Assembly (NCBI GenBank): GCA_043553855.1
Contig: CP121336.1
Location: forward strand, 1,922,001-1,986,000
Direction: 5' to 3'
DNA length: 64,000 bases
Source of the DNA: JAUIAS01 sp030425395
GTDB lineage: Bacteria; Pseudomonadota; Alphaproteobacteria; Rhodobacterales; Rhodobacteraceae
In this document: one piece after another, positions 25,544 to 35,252 of the stretch
How positions within the stretch are numbered: the first letter of the stretch is position 1
How the letters are laid out: each line of letters opens with the position of its first letter
Made by a program: the position numbers and the translations under genes
The notes under the pieces: model-generated
Seen by the model: the letters and a program-made list of their open reading frames with translations, nothing else
Database searches by the model: none
What the model was told of the DNA's origin: nothing

Positions 25544-26872
25544 ATGCAGGAATGGTTACATATGACGGCGTGTGATCTTGGTCGCGCTATCGCGCAGGGC
25601 AGTATTGATCCCGTGGACCTGACCGAAGCCTATCTGGCCGCGATTGATGCACATCCGCTGCGCGACAGGATTTATGCCCGTGTTACCCACGACCGGGCCC
25701 GGTCCGAAGCCCGCGCCGCGCAAGAACGCGCGAAGGCGGGACGCCGCCGGTCTTTGGTTGATGGGGTGCCGATCAGTTGGAAGGATCTGTTCGATACTGC
25801 GGGCATCGGGACAGAGGCAGGATCGGCTCTTTTGGCTGGACGAGTTCCCGAACAGGACGCGCCGGTTGTTGCTGCGGCGACCGCGGCAGGTTTGGTGTGC
25901 TTGGGCAAAACCCACATGAGCGAACTGGCATTCTCCGGGTTGGGATGGAACCCGGTGACGCAGACGCCGCCGTGCGTGAATAACGAAAATGCGGTTCCCG
26001 GTGGGTCTTCGTCGGGGGCTGCGGCGTCGGTGGCCTTTGGCCTTGCGGCAGCGGGCATCGGCTCGGACACCGGTGGCTCCGTGCGTATCCCGTCAGTCTG
26101 GAACGATCTTGTGGGATTGAAAACAACCTCGGGCCGCCTTTCGCTGGAAGGGGTTGTGCCGCTTTGCCTGCGCTTTGACACCATCGGTCCGTTGTGCCGC
26201 AGCGTCGAGGATGCCACCCACCTTCTGGCCGCGATGGAGGGCACGCGCGCCGCGGATCTGGGCGGTGCGTCTCTGGCAGGGCGGCGCATGGCGGTGTTGC
26301 GAACCGTTGTAATGGATGATCTGCAACCTGAACCGGCCGCCGCCTTCGACAGCGCGGTCGATGCATTGCGCAAGACCGGCGTTGTAATCGAAGAGATTTC
26401 CGTTCCAGCCCTCAATGACGCGCTGGCGGTTTCTGGCCCGCTCTTCGCGGGTGAGGCATATGGCCTTTGGCGCGATGTGATCGAAGCGCAGCCAGACGTG
26501 ATGTTCCCGCGAATTCTCGATCGGTTCCGCAGTGGCAACGCGTTTTCAGCCCCCGATTATGTGGCGGCGTGGGCAAAACTGGATGCCGCGCGTGCGCAGT
26601 GGGATGCGGCAACTGCGGGGTTTGATGCGGTCTTGTGCCCCACGGCACCGAACCTGCCGCCGGACTTGCAACGCCTGGCGGAAGACGACGAATATTATGT
26701 CTCTGAAAATCTTCGGACTCTTCGAAATACCCGTGTTGGCAATGTTATGGGGCTTTGTGCCGTGACGCTGCCTGCCGGGGTGGCATCTTGCGGATTAATG
26801 TTGATGGGCAAGCCGGACGGGGAAGAGGCGCTCTTGCGGCTGGCCGTGGCGGCGGAACAAGCCCTGACCTGA
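25544..26872 (+). CDS. Amidase (amidase signature family)
   Basis: 442 residues. I begin at the ATG at 25544 because AGGAG is seven bases before it and the product then has the normal length; the frame is open far upstream, but that part lies over ubiH. The Ser-cisSer-Lys triad is complete: Lys80 in VPISWKDLFDTAG, the cis-Ser in GGSSSG (around 155) and the nucleophilic Ser179 in GSDTGGSVRIP. The family hydrolyses amide bonds; the substrate, possibly a urea derivative or small amide, cannot be told. The GatA subunit of tRNA amidotransferase is similar, but no gatBC genes are near and the C-terminal part differs. Confidence 0.88.
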   Translation: MQEWLHMTACDLGRAIAQGSIDPVDLTEAYLAAIDAHPLRDRIYARVTHDRARSEARAAQERAKAGRRRSLVDGVPISWKDLFDTAGIGTEAGSALLAGRVPEQDAPVVAAATAAGLVCLGKTHMSELAFSGLGWNPVTQTPPCVNNENAVPGGSSSGAAASVAFGLAAAGIGSDTGGSVRIPSVWNDLVGLKTTSGRLSLEGVVPLCLRFDTIGPLCRSVEDATHLLAAMEGTRAADLGGASLAGRRMAVLRTVVMDDLQPEPAAAFDSAVDALRKTGVVIEEISVPALNDALAVSGPLFAGEAYGLWRDVIEAQPDVMFPRILDRFRSGNAFSAPDYVAAWAKLDAARAQWDAATAGFDAVLCPTAPNLPPDLQRLAEDDEYYVSENLRTLRNTRVGNVMGLCAVTLPAGVASCGLMLMGKPDGEEALLRLAVAAEQALT

Positions 26873-26990
26873 AAGCCACAGGCCCCTTCGTCATGCGCTT
26901 GGGCCACTGTTTCGCTGGACGCATGTGCCCCGGCCATGTATTTTGTTTAGAAAGCAGGGCGATAACGATCCTGCATTCGAGGCAGCAGTG

Positions 26991-28172
26991 ATGAATTTTC
27001 CCGAACGGTTTTCGAACCTTCCGGCCTATGCATTTCCGCGTTTGCGCGCACTTCTCGACGTGCATGAACCGGGGGGCGAGGTCGTGCACATGACCATCGG
27101 TGAACCCAAACATGCCTTTCCTGATTGGGTTCGTGACGCGGTTATGCGGAACATGGAAAGCCTGAACAGTTATCCGGCGAACGATGGGTCCGAACCGTTG
27201 CGCCGTGCGATCTGTGGTTGGGTCAATCGCCGTTATGGTGTGGCGCTGGATGCGGATCGGCAGGTCATGGCGCTCAATGGCACACGCGAAGGGCTGTATA
27301 ATGCGGCTATGGCGCTCTGTCCTGAGGTCAAGAATGGGCAAACCCCGGTTATCCTGATGCCGAACCCGTTTTATCAGGTCTATATGATTGCGGCGATGTC
27401 GGTGAGCGCCGAACCGATCTTTGTTCCTGCGACCGGGGACACCGGGCATTTGCCAGACTATGCCGCACTGCCGTCCGATATTCTGGACCGAACGGCGATT
27501 GTGTATATTTGTTCGCCGGCCAATCCCCAGGGTGCCGTCGCGAGCCGTGAGTATTGGCGCGGGCTTTTGGCGTTGGCGGAAAAGCACGATTTTCGGATAT
27601 TCGCGGATGAGTGTTATTCCGAGATTTATCGCGACACGCCTCCGCCGGGGGCTTTGCAGGTGGCACAGGATATCGGGGCTGATCCTGAAAGGGTGGTAAT
27701 CTTTCATTCGCTGTCGAAACGGTCGAACTTGCCGGGTATGCGATCAGGTTTTGTCGCGGGTGGGCCGGAATGTATCGCCCGGATCAAACAGTTGCGCGCC
27801 TATTCTGGTGCCCCACTGCCCGGACCGCTTCAGGCCGCGGCCGCCGAGGTATGGGCAGATGAGGAACACGTGACCGAAAACCGCCGTCTTTATCGTGAAA
27901 AATATGCGGTGGCGGACGCGGTCTTCGCGAATACTTCCGGATACGTCGGGCCCGAAGCGGGTTTCTTCCTTTGGCTGCCGGTCGAGGATGGGGAACAGGC
28001 TGCGCTGAAACTCTGGCGCGAAACCGGGGTTCGAGTGTTGCCGGGTGCGTATCTTGCACGTGATGTCGGGGGTCAGAACCCCGGGCGCGGATATATTCGG
28101 GTGGCCCTTGTCGCCCTCAGAAACGAGACAGAGCGCGGGTTGATCCAGTTGCGCGACTGTCTTTACAAATAA
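26991..28172 (+). CDS. PLP aminotransferase, probably N-succinyl-diaminopimelate type (DapC)
   Basis: 393 residues of fold-type I aminotransferases. The PLP lysine is in SLSKRSNLPGMRSGF and the substrate arginine is at the end (GRGYIRVALV). The early MTIGEPKHAFPDWV motif and the length fit the DapC succinyl-diaminopimelate aminotransferases of lysine and peptidoglycan synthesis. Other class I/II aminotransferases with similar motifs cannot be excluded. The ATG at 26991 is preceded by GAGGCAG. It ends 15 bases before ftsK and is probably co-transcribed with it. Confidence 0.8.
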   Translation: MNFPERFSNLPAYAFPRLRALLDVHEPGGEVVHMTIGEPKHAFPDWVRDAVMRNMESLNSYPANDGSEPLRRAICGWVNRRYGVALDADRQVMALNGTREGLYNAAMALCPEVKNGQTPVILMPNPFYQVYMIAAMSVSAEPIFVPATGDTGHLPDYAALPSDILDRTAIVYICSPANPQGAVASREYWRGLLALAEKHDFRIFADECYSEIYRDTPPPGALQVAQDIGADPERVVIFHSLSKRSNLPGMRSGFVAGGPECIARIKQLRAYSGAPLPGPLQAAAAEVWADEEHVTENRRLYREKYAVADAVFANTSGYVGPEAGFFLWLPVEDGEQAALKLWRETGVRVLPGAYLARDVGGQNPGRGYIRVALVALRNETERGLIQLRDCLYK

Positions 28173-28187
28173 GACCGAGGGACGGAA

Positions 28188-31175
28188 ATGGCTTACCAGA
28201 CACGGAGCAGGAACCCCTTGTTGGACAGCAATATGCAGGCCGCGATCGAACGACGTGGCAAGGAACTGCTGGGCATGTGTCTGATTGGCCTTGGCTTTGC
28301 AGCTTTGGCAATGTTCCTGTCCTATACACCGGATGACCCCAACTGGATGGTGTCCACCGACGCGCCGGTCAACAACTGGCTGGGGCGGATGGGCGCATCA
28401 GTTTCTGCGCTATTGTTCATGGTTGTGGGCAAAGGAAGCTGGGTCATAGCGTTGACGTTCCTGGCTTGGGGCCTGCGCTTTGTCTTGCATCGTGGCGAAG
28501 AAAGCGCGGTCGCGCGTTTGGTGTTCTTTCCCATCGCGGTGGCGCTGGCTTCTGTTTACGCTGCCACCGTGGTGCCGGATGCGTCCTGGCGGCAGGTGCA
28601 CAGCTTTGGGCTTGGTGGTTTGTTCGGCGATACGGTCGTCGGGGCGCTTTTGACGGGCCTGCCTGTGGCCACGCATTTTGCTGTTCGGGTGTTGTCGCTG
28701 GTCGCTGGGATCGCGACCGTGGCGATGATCCTGTTCGTTGTGGGTAGCTCTCGGCGCGAACTGGCAGCCGCTTTCCGGTTTGCCTACCTTGGGATCGTGA
28801 TGATTTACGTGGGGCTGATGGCCTTGTTGGGGCGTGGCGCGTCTGGTGCCGTGGCTACGGCCCAATCTCTTCATGCCCGCCAGAAACAAGCCCGCGCCGA
28901 ACGCCGTTCCCCTCCCGTAACAGGAGAACCCCCGATGCACGCCGCGCCTGCGGCGGCGCAGCCCTTGGCAGCGGCTGGTGCGGCCCACCCTGCTTCGCCG
29001 TCTGTCGAACGCGCGCAAACCCGAACCCCGGCTACGGAACCAAATCCGGCTCCAGCGCCAACGAAACCGGGTTTCCTTGGTGCGTTGATTCGGCGGCCAG
29101 AACCAATGCCCGAGCCGGAGATGGTGGATTATGCCCCGGCACCCGATATCGAAGGCATGCCCGGGGATGACCGTATCCGCTCCAAGATCGTCAATGCGAT
29201 ACGCCAGCGTGGTCATCGGTCGGCGATTGAGCCGACAGAGGCTGAAATCGCTGAGCGCCCCCTGACCAAAGGACGTGGGCGTGGTCCCGACCCGTTGATC
29301 ATTGCCCCGGCCAATGGATTGCCACCCGAACCACCTTTGACCGCTGCAATGGCCGCACAGCAGCCCGGTTTTTCCCCGGTTCAACAGGCGCAGGGCGTAA
29401 CGCCGCGCGATGACGCGGCCCCCTATGTCATGGTGGATGACGATCCATTGTTCGATGAATTCGAACCCGAAACCCTGCCCGCGCCCGATATCCCGCCGGA
29501 ACCCGAAGCGGCCCTGCCGCTGGCTGAACCGGACACTGCACCAAGCATCCCGGTCTTTCAAAGCCGCAAGGTTGTCCAGAACCCTGCCCGCAAAGCACCG
29601 GCACCGTCTCGCCGCGCGCAACAAGAAGCGCAACCGGCGCTGGCCTTTGAAGATCATGCCGCTGAATACGAACTACCCCCGCTGAGCCTGCTGGCCAATC
29701 CCGCAGACATTCAACGCCATCATCTGAGCGATGAAGCATTGGAAGAAAACGCGCGGATGCTGGAAAACGTTCTGGATGATTACGGCGTAAAGGGTGAAAT
29801 CGTGAGTGTCCGCCCCGGCCCCGTGGTCACGATGTATGAACTGGAACCTGCGCCAGGTCTCAAGGCCAGCCGGGTTATCGGTCTGGCGGACGATATCGCG
29901 CGGTCCATGTCTGCTCTGTCGGCCCGTGTCAGCACAGTTCCCGGACGGTCGGTGATCGGCATCGAACTGCCAAATGAAAACCGCGAAAAGGTGGTGCTGC
30001 GCGAAATTCTGGCCAGCCGGGATTTCGGTGACAGCAACATGCGCCTACCGTTGGCCTTGGGCAAGGATATTGGCGGCGATTCGATTGTCGCAAATCTGGC
30101 CAAGATGCCCCACCTCTTGATTGCAGGGACAACCGGTTCCGGCAAATCCGTCGCGATCAACACCATGATCCTGTCCTTGCTTTATCGTCTGACGCCAGAC
30201 GAATGCCGGTTGATCATGATTGATCCGAAGATGCTGGAACTCAGCGTTTATGACGGTATTCCTCACCTCCTGTCGCCTGTTGTCACCGACCCGAAAAAGG
30301 CCGTCGTTGCTCTGAAGTGGGTGGTGGGCGAAATGGAAGATCGCTACCGCAAAATGTCCAAGATGGGCGTGCGCAACATTGAAGGTTACAACGGTCGTGT
30401 GCGCGAAGCCTTGGCCAAGGGTGAAATGTTCTCGCGCACTGTGCAGACCGGTTTCGACGACGACACTGGGGAACCGGTGTTCGAAACTGAGGAAATCCAG
30501 CCCGTCACCCTGCCATATATCGTGGTGATCGTGGACGAGATGGCCGATTTGATGATGGTTGCAGGCAAGGAGATCGAAGCCTGCATTCAGCGTCTTGCCC
30601 AGATGGCACGGGCTTCGGGCATTCACCTGATCATGGCAACACAGCGGCCTTCGGTCGATGTGATCACTGGCACGATCAAGGCCAACTTCCCGACCCGGAT
30701 TTCGTTTCAGGTCACCTCCAAGATCGACAGCCGCACCATCCTTGGGGAAATGGGGGCCGAACAACTTCTGGGCATGGGCGATATGCTCTACATGGCGGGA
30801 GGGGCCAAGATCACCCGTTGTCATGGGCCGTTCGTGAGCGATGAAGAAGTCGAAGAGATCGTCAACCATCTCAAGGCTTTTGGCCCTCCGGATTACATGG
30901 GTAGCGTTCTTGAGGGACCGGACGAAGAGAAGGAGGCAGATATAGATCTCGTTCTTGGTCTGGGTGGTAACACCGACGGCGAAGACGCCCTTTATGATCA
31001 GGCTGTCGCCATCGTGATCAAAGATCGCAAATGCTCGACTTCCTATATTCAGCGCAAGCTCGCTATCGGCTATAACAAGGCGGCCCGCCTTGTTGAGCAA
31101 ATGGAGGACCAGGGGTTGGTCTCGCCGGCCAATCATGTCGGCAAACGTGAGATCCTTGTGCCCGAACAGGAATGA
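28188..31175 (+). CDS. ftsK: DNA translocase FtsK
   Basis: 995 residues. Four or five membrane helices lie in residues about 25-220 (FAALAMFLSYTPDD, LLFMVVGKGSWVIAL, and so on), then a long Pro/Ala/Glu-rich linker (about 220-500), then the motor: alpha domain, Walker A GTTGSGKSVAINT at about residue 646, Walker B VIVDEMADLMMV, and MATQRPSVDVITG. The C-terminal gamma domain (YDQAVAIVIKDRKCSTSYIQRKL) binds KOPS sites and activates XerCD at dif. It moves chromosome dimers through the division septum. GAGGGA precedes the ATG. It overlaps the following lolA frame only in its upstream extension; lolA itself starts 71 bases later. Confidence 0.96.
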   Translation: MAYQTRSRNPLLDSNMQAAIERRGKELLGMCLIGLGFAALAMFLSYTPDDPNWMVSTDAPVNNWLGRMGASVSALLFMVVGKGSWVIALTFLAWGLRFVLHRGEESAVARLVFFPIAVALASVYAATVVPDASWRQVHSFGLGGLFGDTVVGALLTGLPVATHFAVRVLSLVAGIATVAMILFVVGSSRRELAAAFRFAYLGIVMIYVGLMALLGRGASGAVATAQSLHARQKQARAERRSPPVTGEPPMHAAPAAAQPLAAAGAAHPASPSVERAQTRTPATEPNPAPAPTKPGFLGALIRRPEPMPEPEMVDYAPAPDIEGMPGDDRIRSKIVNAIRQRGHRSAIEPTEAEIAERPLTKGRGRGPDPLIIAPANGLPPEPPLTAAMAAQQPGFSPVQQAQGVTPRDDAAPYVMVDDDPLFDEFEPETLPAPDIPPEPEAALPLAEPDTAPSIPVFQSRKVVQNPARKAPAPSRRAQQEAQPALAFEDHAAEYELPPLSLLANPADIQRHHLSDEALEENARMLENVLDDYGVKGEIVSVRPGPVVTMYELEPAPGLKASRVIGLADDIARSMSALSARVSTVPGRSVIGIELPNENREKVVLREILASRDFGDSNMRLPLALGKDIGGDSIVANLAKMPHLLIAGTTGSGKSVAINTMILSLLYRLTPDECRLIMIDPKMLELSVYDGIPHLLSPVVTDPKKAVVALKWVVGEMEDRYRKMSKMGVRNIEGYNGRVREALAKGEMFSRTVQTGFDDDTGEPVFETEEIQPVTLPYIVVIVDEMADLMMVAGKEIEACIQRLAQMARASGIHLIMATQRPSVDVITGTIKANFPTRISFQVTSKIDSRTILGEMGAEQLLGMGDMLYMAGGAKITRCHGPFVSDEEVEEIVNHLKAFGPPDYMGSVLEGPDEEKEADIDLVLGLGGNTDGEDALYDQAVAIVIKDRKCSTSYIQRKLAIGYNKAARLVEQMEDQGLVSPANHVGKREILVPEQE

Positions 31176-31246
31176 TCCGGGTAACATCGCGGGAACGTGA
31201 CGCTTTGCCCCTTGGTGTCAGGGGCGGGCGACCGTATCTGAGGGGT

Positions 31247-31843
31247 ATGAAAAACGTAATCGCCCTCGCTATCGCCAGTCTGACCCTAGCCCTCCCGGCG
31301 CGGGCGGACATGCTGTCCCTGCCACAGCTTTCGCAATATCTGAATGGCATTGACACCGCGATCAGTCGCTTTTCCCAGTTCAGCGACGATGGCGTTGTGT
31401 CCAAGGGGACGCTTTATATTCAGCGGCCCGGTCAGGCGCGGTTTGAATATGATCCGCCGAATGCCGCGGTTGTTGTGGCTGGCGGCGGGGCGGTGGTGAT
31501 CTTTGATCCGAAATCCAACCAGCCGCCCGAAACCTATCCGCTGAACCGCACGCCTTTGTCTGTCATTCTGGCCCCGGAAATCGACCTGGAACAGCAAGAC
31601 ATGGTTGTTGGGCACCGGAGGGATGACACGGCAACGATCCTGACGGCACAAGACCCAGACAACGCTGATGCGGGCCGGATCGACCTGATATTTCTGCCCG
31701 ATCCGGTGCGGCTTGCCCAATGGGTAATCACTGATTCCTATGGTGGTCGGACAACCGTGGTTCTGGAAGGCCTCGCGCCGACGGACACGCTAAGCGATCT
31801 GTTGTTCAGCCCGGAGATTGTCGGCGAAACTACGGACCGGTGA
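31247..31843 (+). CDS. lolA: Outer-membrane lipoprotein carrier protein LolA
   Basis: 198 residues. The ATG at 31247 gives a clean signal peptide (MKNVIALAIASLTLALPARA). The mature part has the LolA pattern: LSQYLNGIDTAISRFSQFSDDGVVSKGTLYIQRPGQARFEYDPP, then a half-open barrel of strands. It carries lipoproteins from LolCDE across the periplasm to the outer membrane. The order ftsK-lolA is common in proteobacteria and supports the call. It ends directly against the convergent SLT-domain lipoprotein gene, with no gap. Confidence 0.92.
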   Translation: MKNVIALAIASLTLALPARADMLSLPQLSQYLNGIDTAISRFSQFSDDGVVSKGTLYIQRPGQARFEYDPPNAAVVVAGGGAVVIFDPKSNQPPETYPLNRTPLSVILAPEIDLEQQDMVVGHRRDDTATILTAQDPDNADAGRIDLIFLPDPVRLAQWVITDSYGGRTTVVLEGLAPTDTLSDLLFSPEIVGETTDR

Positions 31844-32437
31844 TTACCGCCGACACCGTGCCAATTGCCCCTGATACATAAAGGATCGTGCCTCGACCTC
31901 GCCCGCGATGCGCAAGAGCCAGCTTTTGCGGTTATGCGTTCCACGGCGATACCCGGTCTGACCCTCGTGGTAGGCAAGGTATTGATTACGCGCATCACGA
32001 AGTGAGATGCCGTTGCGCTTGTTGGATTGGTTCATATACCAGCCCATGAAATCTGATGCGTCCTTGATCCGGTCGCGCCGCGCCGCCCAGCGCCCCGTCG
32101 ATTTGCGGTAGTCATCCCATGTGCCGTCCAGCGCCTGCGCATACCCATAGGCGCTTGATTGGCGGCCCATGGGAATGATGCCGAGCGCAAACCGATATGG
32201 CGTGCGGGCCCGAGAGACGAACTTGCTCTCTTGATAGATCGTGGCCATCTGAACATGGGTGGGAACGCCCCAACGTCGTTCCGTCGCGCGGAAGGCGCGC
32301 GCGTATTGCGGCCGCTGTTTCAGGATACTGCACGCATTATCAAGATTGCGCGGTGCCGAATTATACTTGCCGCCGCCACACGCGGCCAAGAACACCAGCG
32401 CCGCCAGTGCGAAAAAAACTCTGCTCATCTGCCTCAC
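31844..32437 (-). CDS. SLT-domain lipoprotein (lytic transglycosylase-like)
   Basis: 197 residues. The N-terminus is a lipoprotein signal with lipobox LAAC (Cys20), so the protein is envelope-anchored. The lysozyme-like fold is seen as VPTHVQMATIYQESKFVSRARTP, whose Glu is the likely catalytic acid, and SAYGYAQALDGTWDDYRKSTG, the glycan-binding region. This pattern is typical of a short lytic transglycosylase domain found in Rhodobacterales. It would cut or bind peptidoglycan. The C-terminal part ends GQLARCRR. Confidence 0.85.
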   Translation of the reverse strand: MRQMSRVFFALAALVFLAACGGGKYNSAPRNLDNACSILKQRPQYARAFRATERRWGVPTHVQMATIYQESKFVSRARTPYRFALGIIPMGRQSSAYGYAQALDGTWDDYRKSTGRWAARRDRIKDASDFMGWYMNQSNKRNGISLRDARNQYLAYHEGQTGYRRGTHNRKSWLLRIAGEVEARSFMYQGQLARCRR

Positions 32438-32636
32438 TGCTCGCCGTTGTCCGTGCGATTATCCGCCGATTATACATTATTTCGCGGTCAAACAAAATCA
32501 CATTCCAAATATTCCGGGAAACGAGGCGGCAGAACGCGTTCTTTCGGACTGTAGGGATTGAGTTCACAGACTGTTTCCATCAAATGTCCCGTCGTCATTG
32601 GACAAGTATACGAAAGATTTGCTAGTAACCAAAGAC

Positions 32637-32978
32637 ATGGGCATGGCTGTTATGATTACGACAAGAGCAAAATATCACCTCGGACAAGTGGTCCGTCACC
32701 GCAAGCACCCGTTTCGCGGCGTGGTGTTTGACGTTGATCCTAAGTTCGCCAACACCGAGGAATGGTATCAGGCCATCCCCGAGGAAAGTCGGCCGAGCAA
32801 GGAGCAACCGTATTATCATCTTCTGGCGGAAAACGATCAGAGCTATTATGTGGCTTACGTTTCCGAACAGAACCTGATTGCGGACTACTCTGGTGAACCG
32901 GTGGACCACCCCGACATACCCGAGATGTTCGGGCCGTTCTCTGACGGCACCTATCCGCTTCATTTCCAGATGAACTGA
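32637..32978 (+). CDS. hspQ: Heat shock protein HspQ
   Basis: About 113 residues. The core is the YccV/HspQ domain: KYHLGQVVRHRKHPFRGVVFDVDPKF, then PYYHLLAENDQSYYVAYVSEQNL and a tail typical of the alphaproteobacterial members. In E. coli HspQ binds hemimethylated DNA and acts as a Lon specificity enhancer. The start is uncertain: ATG codons at 32637, 32643 and 32652 are all possible and none has a clear ribosome site. A hairpin follows the stop. Confidence 0.88.
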   Translation: MGMAVMITTRAKYHLGQVVRHRKHPFRGVVFDVDPKFANTEEWYQAIPEESRPSKEQPYYHLLAENDQSYYVAYVSEQNLIADYSGEPVDHPDIPEMFGPFSDGTYPLHFQMN

Positions 32979-32992
32979 ATTCCACCAACGTG

Positions 32993-33020
32993 ACGGGGCC
33001 GCGCGTCGCGCAGCCCCCGT
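32993..33020. terminator. Hairpin between convergent hspQ and ggt
   Basis: ACGGGG pairs with CCCCGT, with an inner GCGC/GCGC stem and a GTC loop. It lies between two genes that converge, where a bidirectional terminator is expected. No T-run follows, so this is tentative. Confidence 0.45.
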
Positions 33021-33034
33021 TCTATCCTTCCGGC

Positions 33035-34612
33035 TTAGTATCCCAGCGCACAGCCATCCTTGCGTGGATCGCTTGCCCCCTCCAGAACTCCGTTTTCGTG
33101 AATGACGATCGACTGCGCCCCACCAATCGGTGTTTCAGGCACCGTAACGTCGTGGCCCATGTCGGCCAGTTTCGCGCGGACCTCGTCCGAGTAGCCTTGT
33201 TCCACCTTCATATTGCCCGCGTCCGAGAATGCTCTCGGGGCGTCGATGGCGGTTTGCGGATCCATTCCGAAATCGCGGATATTGCTCACGAACCGGGCAT
33301 GTCCGTTGGGTTGATATGCGCCGCCCATTACACCGAATGGCATGGTCACCCGACCTCCTTCGCGGATCATTGCGGGAATGATCGTGTGCATCGGACGCTT
33401 GCCCCCGGCCAGTTCGTTGGGGTGCCCTTCAGCCAGGGTGAACCCTGCGCCACGGTTCTGGAAAAGGATGCCGAATCTGTCTGATGCAACGCCTGACCCA
33501 AAGCCGCTGAAAATCGAATAGATCAGCGAAACCGCCATCCGATCCCGATCAACCACGGTGATATAGATGGTGTCCTTGTGCACTGCCTCTGTCAGCGGCG
33601 CGGCAGAAGCCATCGCCCGACGCGGATCAATCAATGCGGCCAGCTTTTCCGCCGTTTCCATGCTCAGCATATGATCGAGGCGTGTGGTGTGGTCAGGATC
33701 GGCGATGAACCGGTTGCGCGCGTCATAGGCCAGTTTGGCGGCCTCAGCTTCGATATGGGCGCGCGCGGCCCCTAAAGGATCCATCGACGCAATGTCAAAG
33801 AATGACAGAATGTTGAGCAACAAGAGCGCGGTCGCCCCCTGGCCATTGGGCGGATGCTCAAGCAGTTCGACACCCTTGTAGGTGCCGCCCACTGGATCGA
33901 CCTCATCGCATTGCGTGGCGGCAAAATCTTCCAGCGTGTGCACCCCACCTGCGGCACGCAGCGCGGCAACCATGTCTTCTGCAATCTCGCCAGTGTAGAA
34001 CGCGTCGCGGCCCTGTTTGGCGATGCGGCTGAGAACCTCGGCCTGTCCGGTATGGGCAAACACGTCGCCGACGCGCGGAACCTTGCCATCCAACAGGTAG
34101 TATTCCCGCGCCTTTTTCCCCAGAACCTTGGCATCTGTGTGCCAATCGAACGACACGCGCGGTGCCACTGGAACGCCGGTTTTGGCATAGTGGATCGCCG
34201 GTGCGAGAACCCGATCGATGCCAAGGCGGCCGACTTTTTCGGACAGGGTGCAGAATGCGTCAATCGCGCCGGGTATCGTGACGGCATCCGCGCCCAACCG
34301 GGGCACGGTTTCGTGTCCTTTATCGCGCAATGCTGCAGCGGTGGCAGCTGCCGGGGCGCGTCCGGACCCGTTCATCGCTTTCACTGTGTCGCTGCCCGGT
34401 TCCGACCAAAGGACAAAACAGTCGCCGCCGATTCCGGTCATCTGAGGTTCGCAAATCCCCAGCAAAACGGCCCCCGCGATGGCTGCGTCCATGGCATTGC
34501 CGCCGTTGTCCAGAATATCTACAGCCGCTCGTGCAGCCAACGGATGTGACGTGGCACACATTCCATTCGTAGCCAAAACGGGTGATCGTCCAGGTAAATG
34601 CAGATTTCGCAT
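33035..34612 (-). CDS. Gamma-glutamyltransferase family protein
   Basis: 525 residues from the ATG at 34612, which has AAGGGAG upstream. The protein starts MRNLHLPGRSPVLATNGMCATSHPLA and has the conserved GNAMDAAIA block; the self-cleavage site and nucleophilic Thr are in KDTIYITVVDRDR, followed by FSGFGSGV. It has no signal peptide, so unlike E. coli Ggt it should stay in the cytoplasm, as do the YwrD-type members. It transfers or hydrolyses gamma-glutamyl groups such as in glutathione. Whether it matures by autocleavage cannot be told. Confidence 0.9.
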   Translation of the reverse strand: MRNLHLPGRSPVLATNGMCATSHPLAARAAVDILDNGGNAMDAAIAGAVLLGICEPQMTGIGGDCFVLWSEPGSDTVKAMNGSGRAPAAATAAALRDKGHETVPRLGADAVTIPGAIDAFCTLSEKVGRLGIDRVLAPAIHYAKTGVPVAPRVSFDWHTDAKVLGKKAREYYLLDGKVPRVGDVFAHTGQAEVLSRIAKQGRDAFYTGEIAEDMVAALRAAGGVHTLEDFAATQCDEVDPVGGTYKGVELLEHPPNGQGATALLLLNILSFFDIASMDPLGAARAHIEAEAAKLAYDARNRFIADPDHTTRLDHMLSMETAEKLAALIDPRRAMASAAPLTEAVHKDTIYITVVDRDRMAVSLIYSIFSGFGSGVASDRFGILFQNRGAGFTLAEGHPNELAGGKRPMHTIIPAMIREGGRVTMPFGVMGGAYQPNGHARFVSNIRDFGMDPQTAIDAPRAFSDAGNMKVEQGYSDEVRAKLADMGHDVTVPETPIGGAQSIVIHENGVLEGASDPRKDGCALGY

Positions 34613-34796
34613 GATTGTGACTCCCTTCATTGTGCGAAACCTATGGGGTGCACAAACAAAAGCCAATCGGGAAAGGGAGGATCATTTTGCCCGACGCCGC
34701 GCACTGGGTGGGGGCTGTTTAACGCGGCGCCGGGTGAAGCCATATGCAGCTACAAGTCCATGTATGTCGTGCATTTTCGGCGCTATTGCGGAAGGA

Positions 34797-35246
34797 TTAA
34801 GACCCTTTTGAGGCACCGGTGATTTCTGCGGTGATGCGTGGGATGGTAAAGTTCAACTGATTGCGCCCGCCCCGGCGCCGATAATGGACACCCTGTGCCA
34901 ACTGGTGGATCAGAAACCACCCGAAGCCGCCCTCAGGTAAAGGGCCGCTCAGGTCGGGTGTTTCGCCTTCGAGCATGTCGCCGAGCGCCCGGCCCTGATC
35001 CTCGACCCGGCACAGGAACCCTTTGGGCCGCAGAATGCATCGAAATCGTACTGGGCCTGCGGCGCAGGAATCATAGGCATGTTCAGCAACGTTGTTGAGT
35101 ACCTCTCCCGCGACGATCCGCAGATCATCCGCGGGTGCGGTGCTGTCCTCAAGATTGTCAAGAAACCTGTCCAGCGCGATCAACACACGCCTGACTTCTT
35201 CGAATGTGGCGGTGCAACTGCGTTCAAGTTGGGGCGCGCGGTGCAT
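34797..35246 (-). CDS. RsbW-like ATP-binding anti-sigma factor kinase
   Basis: 149 residues with a GHKL/HATPase_c fold: DDLRIVAGEVLNNVAEHAYD holds the N-box Asn, and LCRVEDQGRALGD and PEGGFGWFLIHQLA hold the G1 and G2 boxes. It resembles RsbW/SpoIIAB-type serine kinases that bind a sigma factor and phosphorylate an STAS antagonist. The STAS gene immediately upstream on the same strand is the likely partner. No sigma factor or SpoIIE-type phosphatase gene is in the window. Confidence 0.85.
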   Translation of the reverse strand: MHRAPQLERSCTATFEEVRRVLIALDRFLDNLEDSTAPADDLRIVAGEVLNNVAEHAYDSCAAGPVRFRCILRPKGFLCRVEDQGRALGDMLEGETPDLSGPLPEGGFGWFLIHQLAQGVHYRRRGGRNQLNFTIPRITAEITGASKGS

Positions 35247-35252
35247 GGGCTG

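Noticed and set aside
28410..29657. Minus-strand open frame (415 codons) opposite ftsK, and another at 30045-31187
   Set aside because: Both lie fully over the clearly coding ftsK sequence, show no domain, and reflect GC-rich third positions on the opposite strand.
32598..32626. Possible heat-shock promoter before hspQ
   Set aside because: A TTGGAC hexamer exists but no matching -10 sequence at a normal spacing was convincing, so no promoter is called.
34685..34735. Inverted repeat CGCCGCG/CGCGGCG near ggt
   Set aside because: The loop is about 20 bases and no T-run follows, so it is not a believable terminator.
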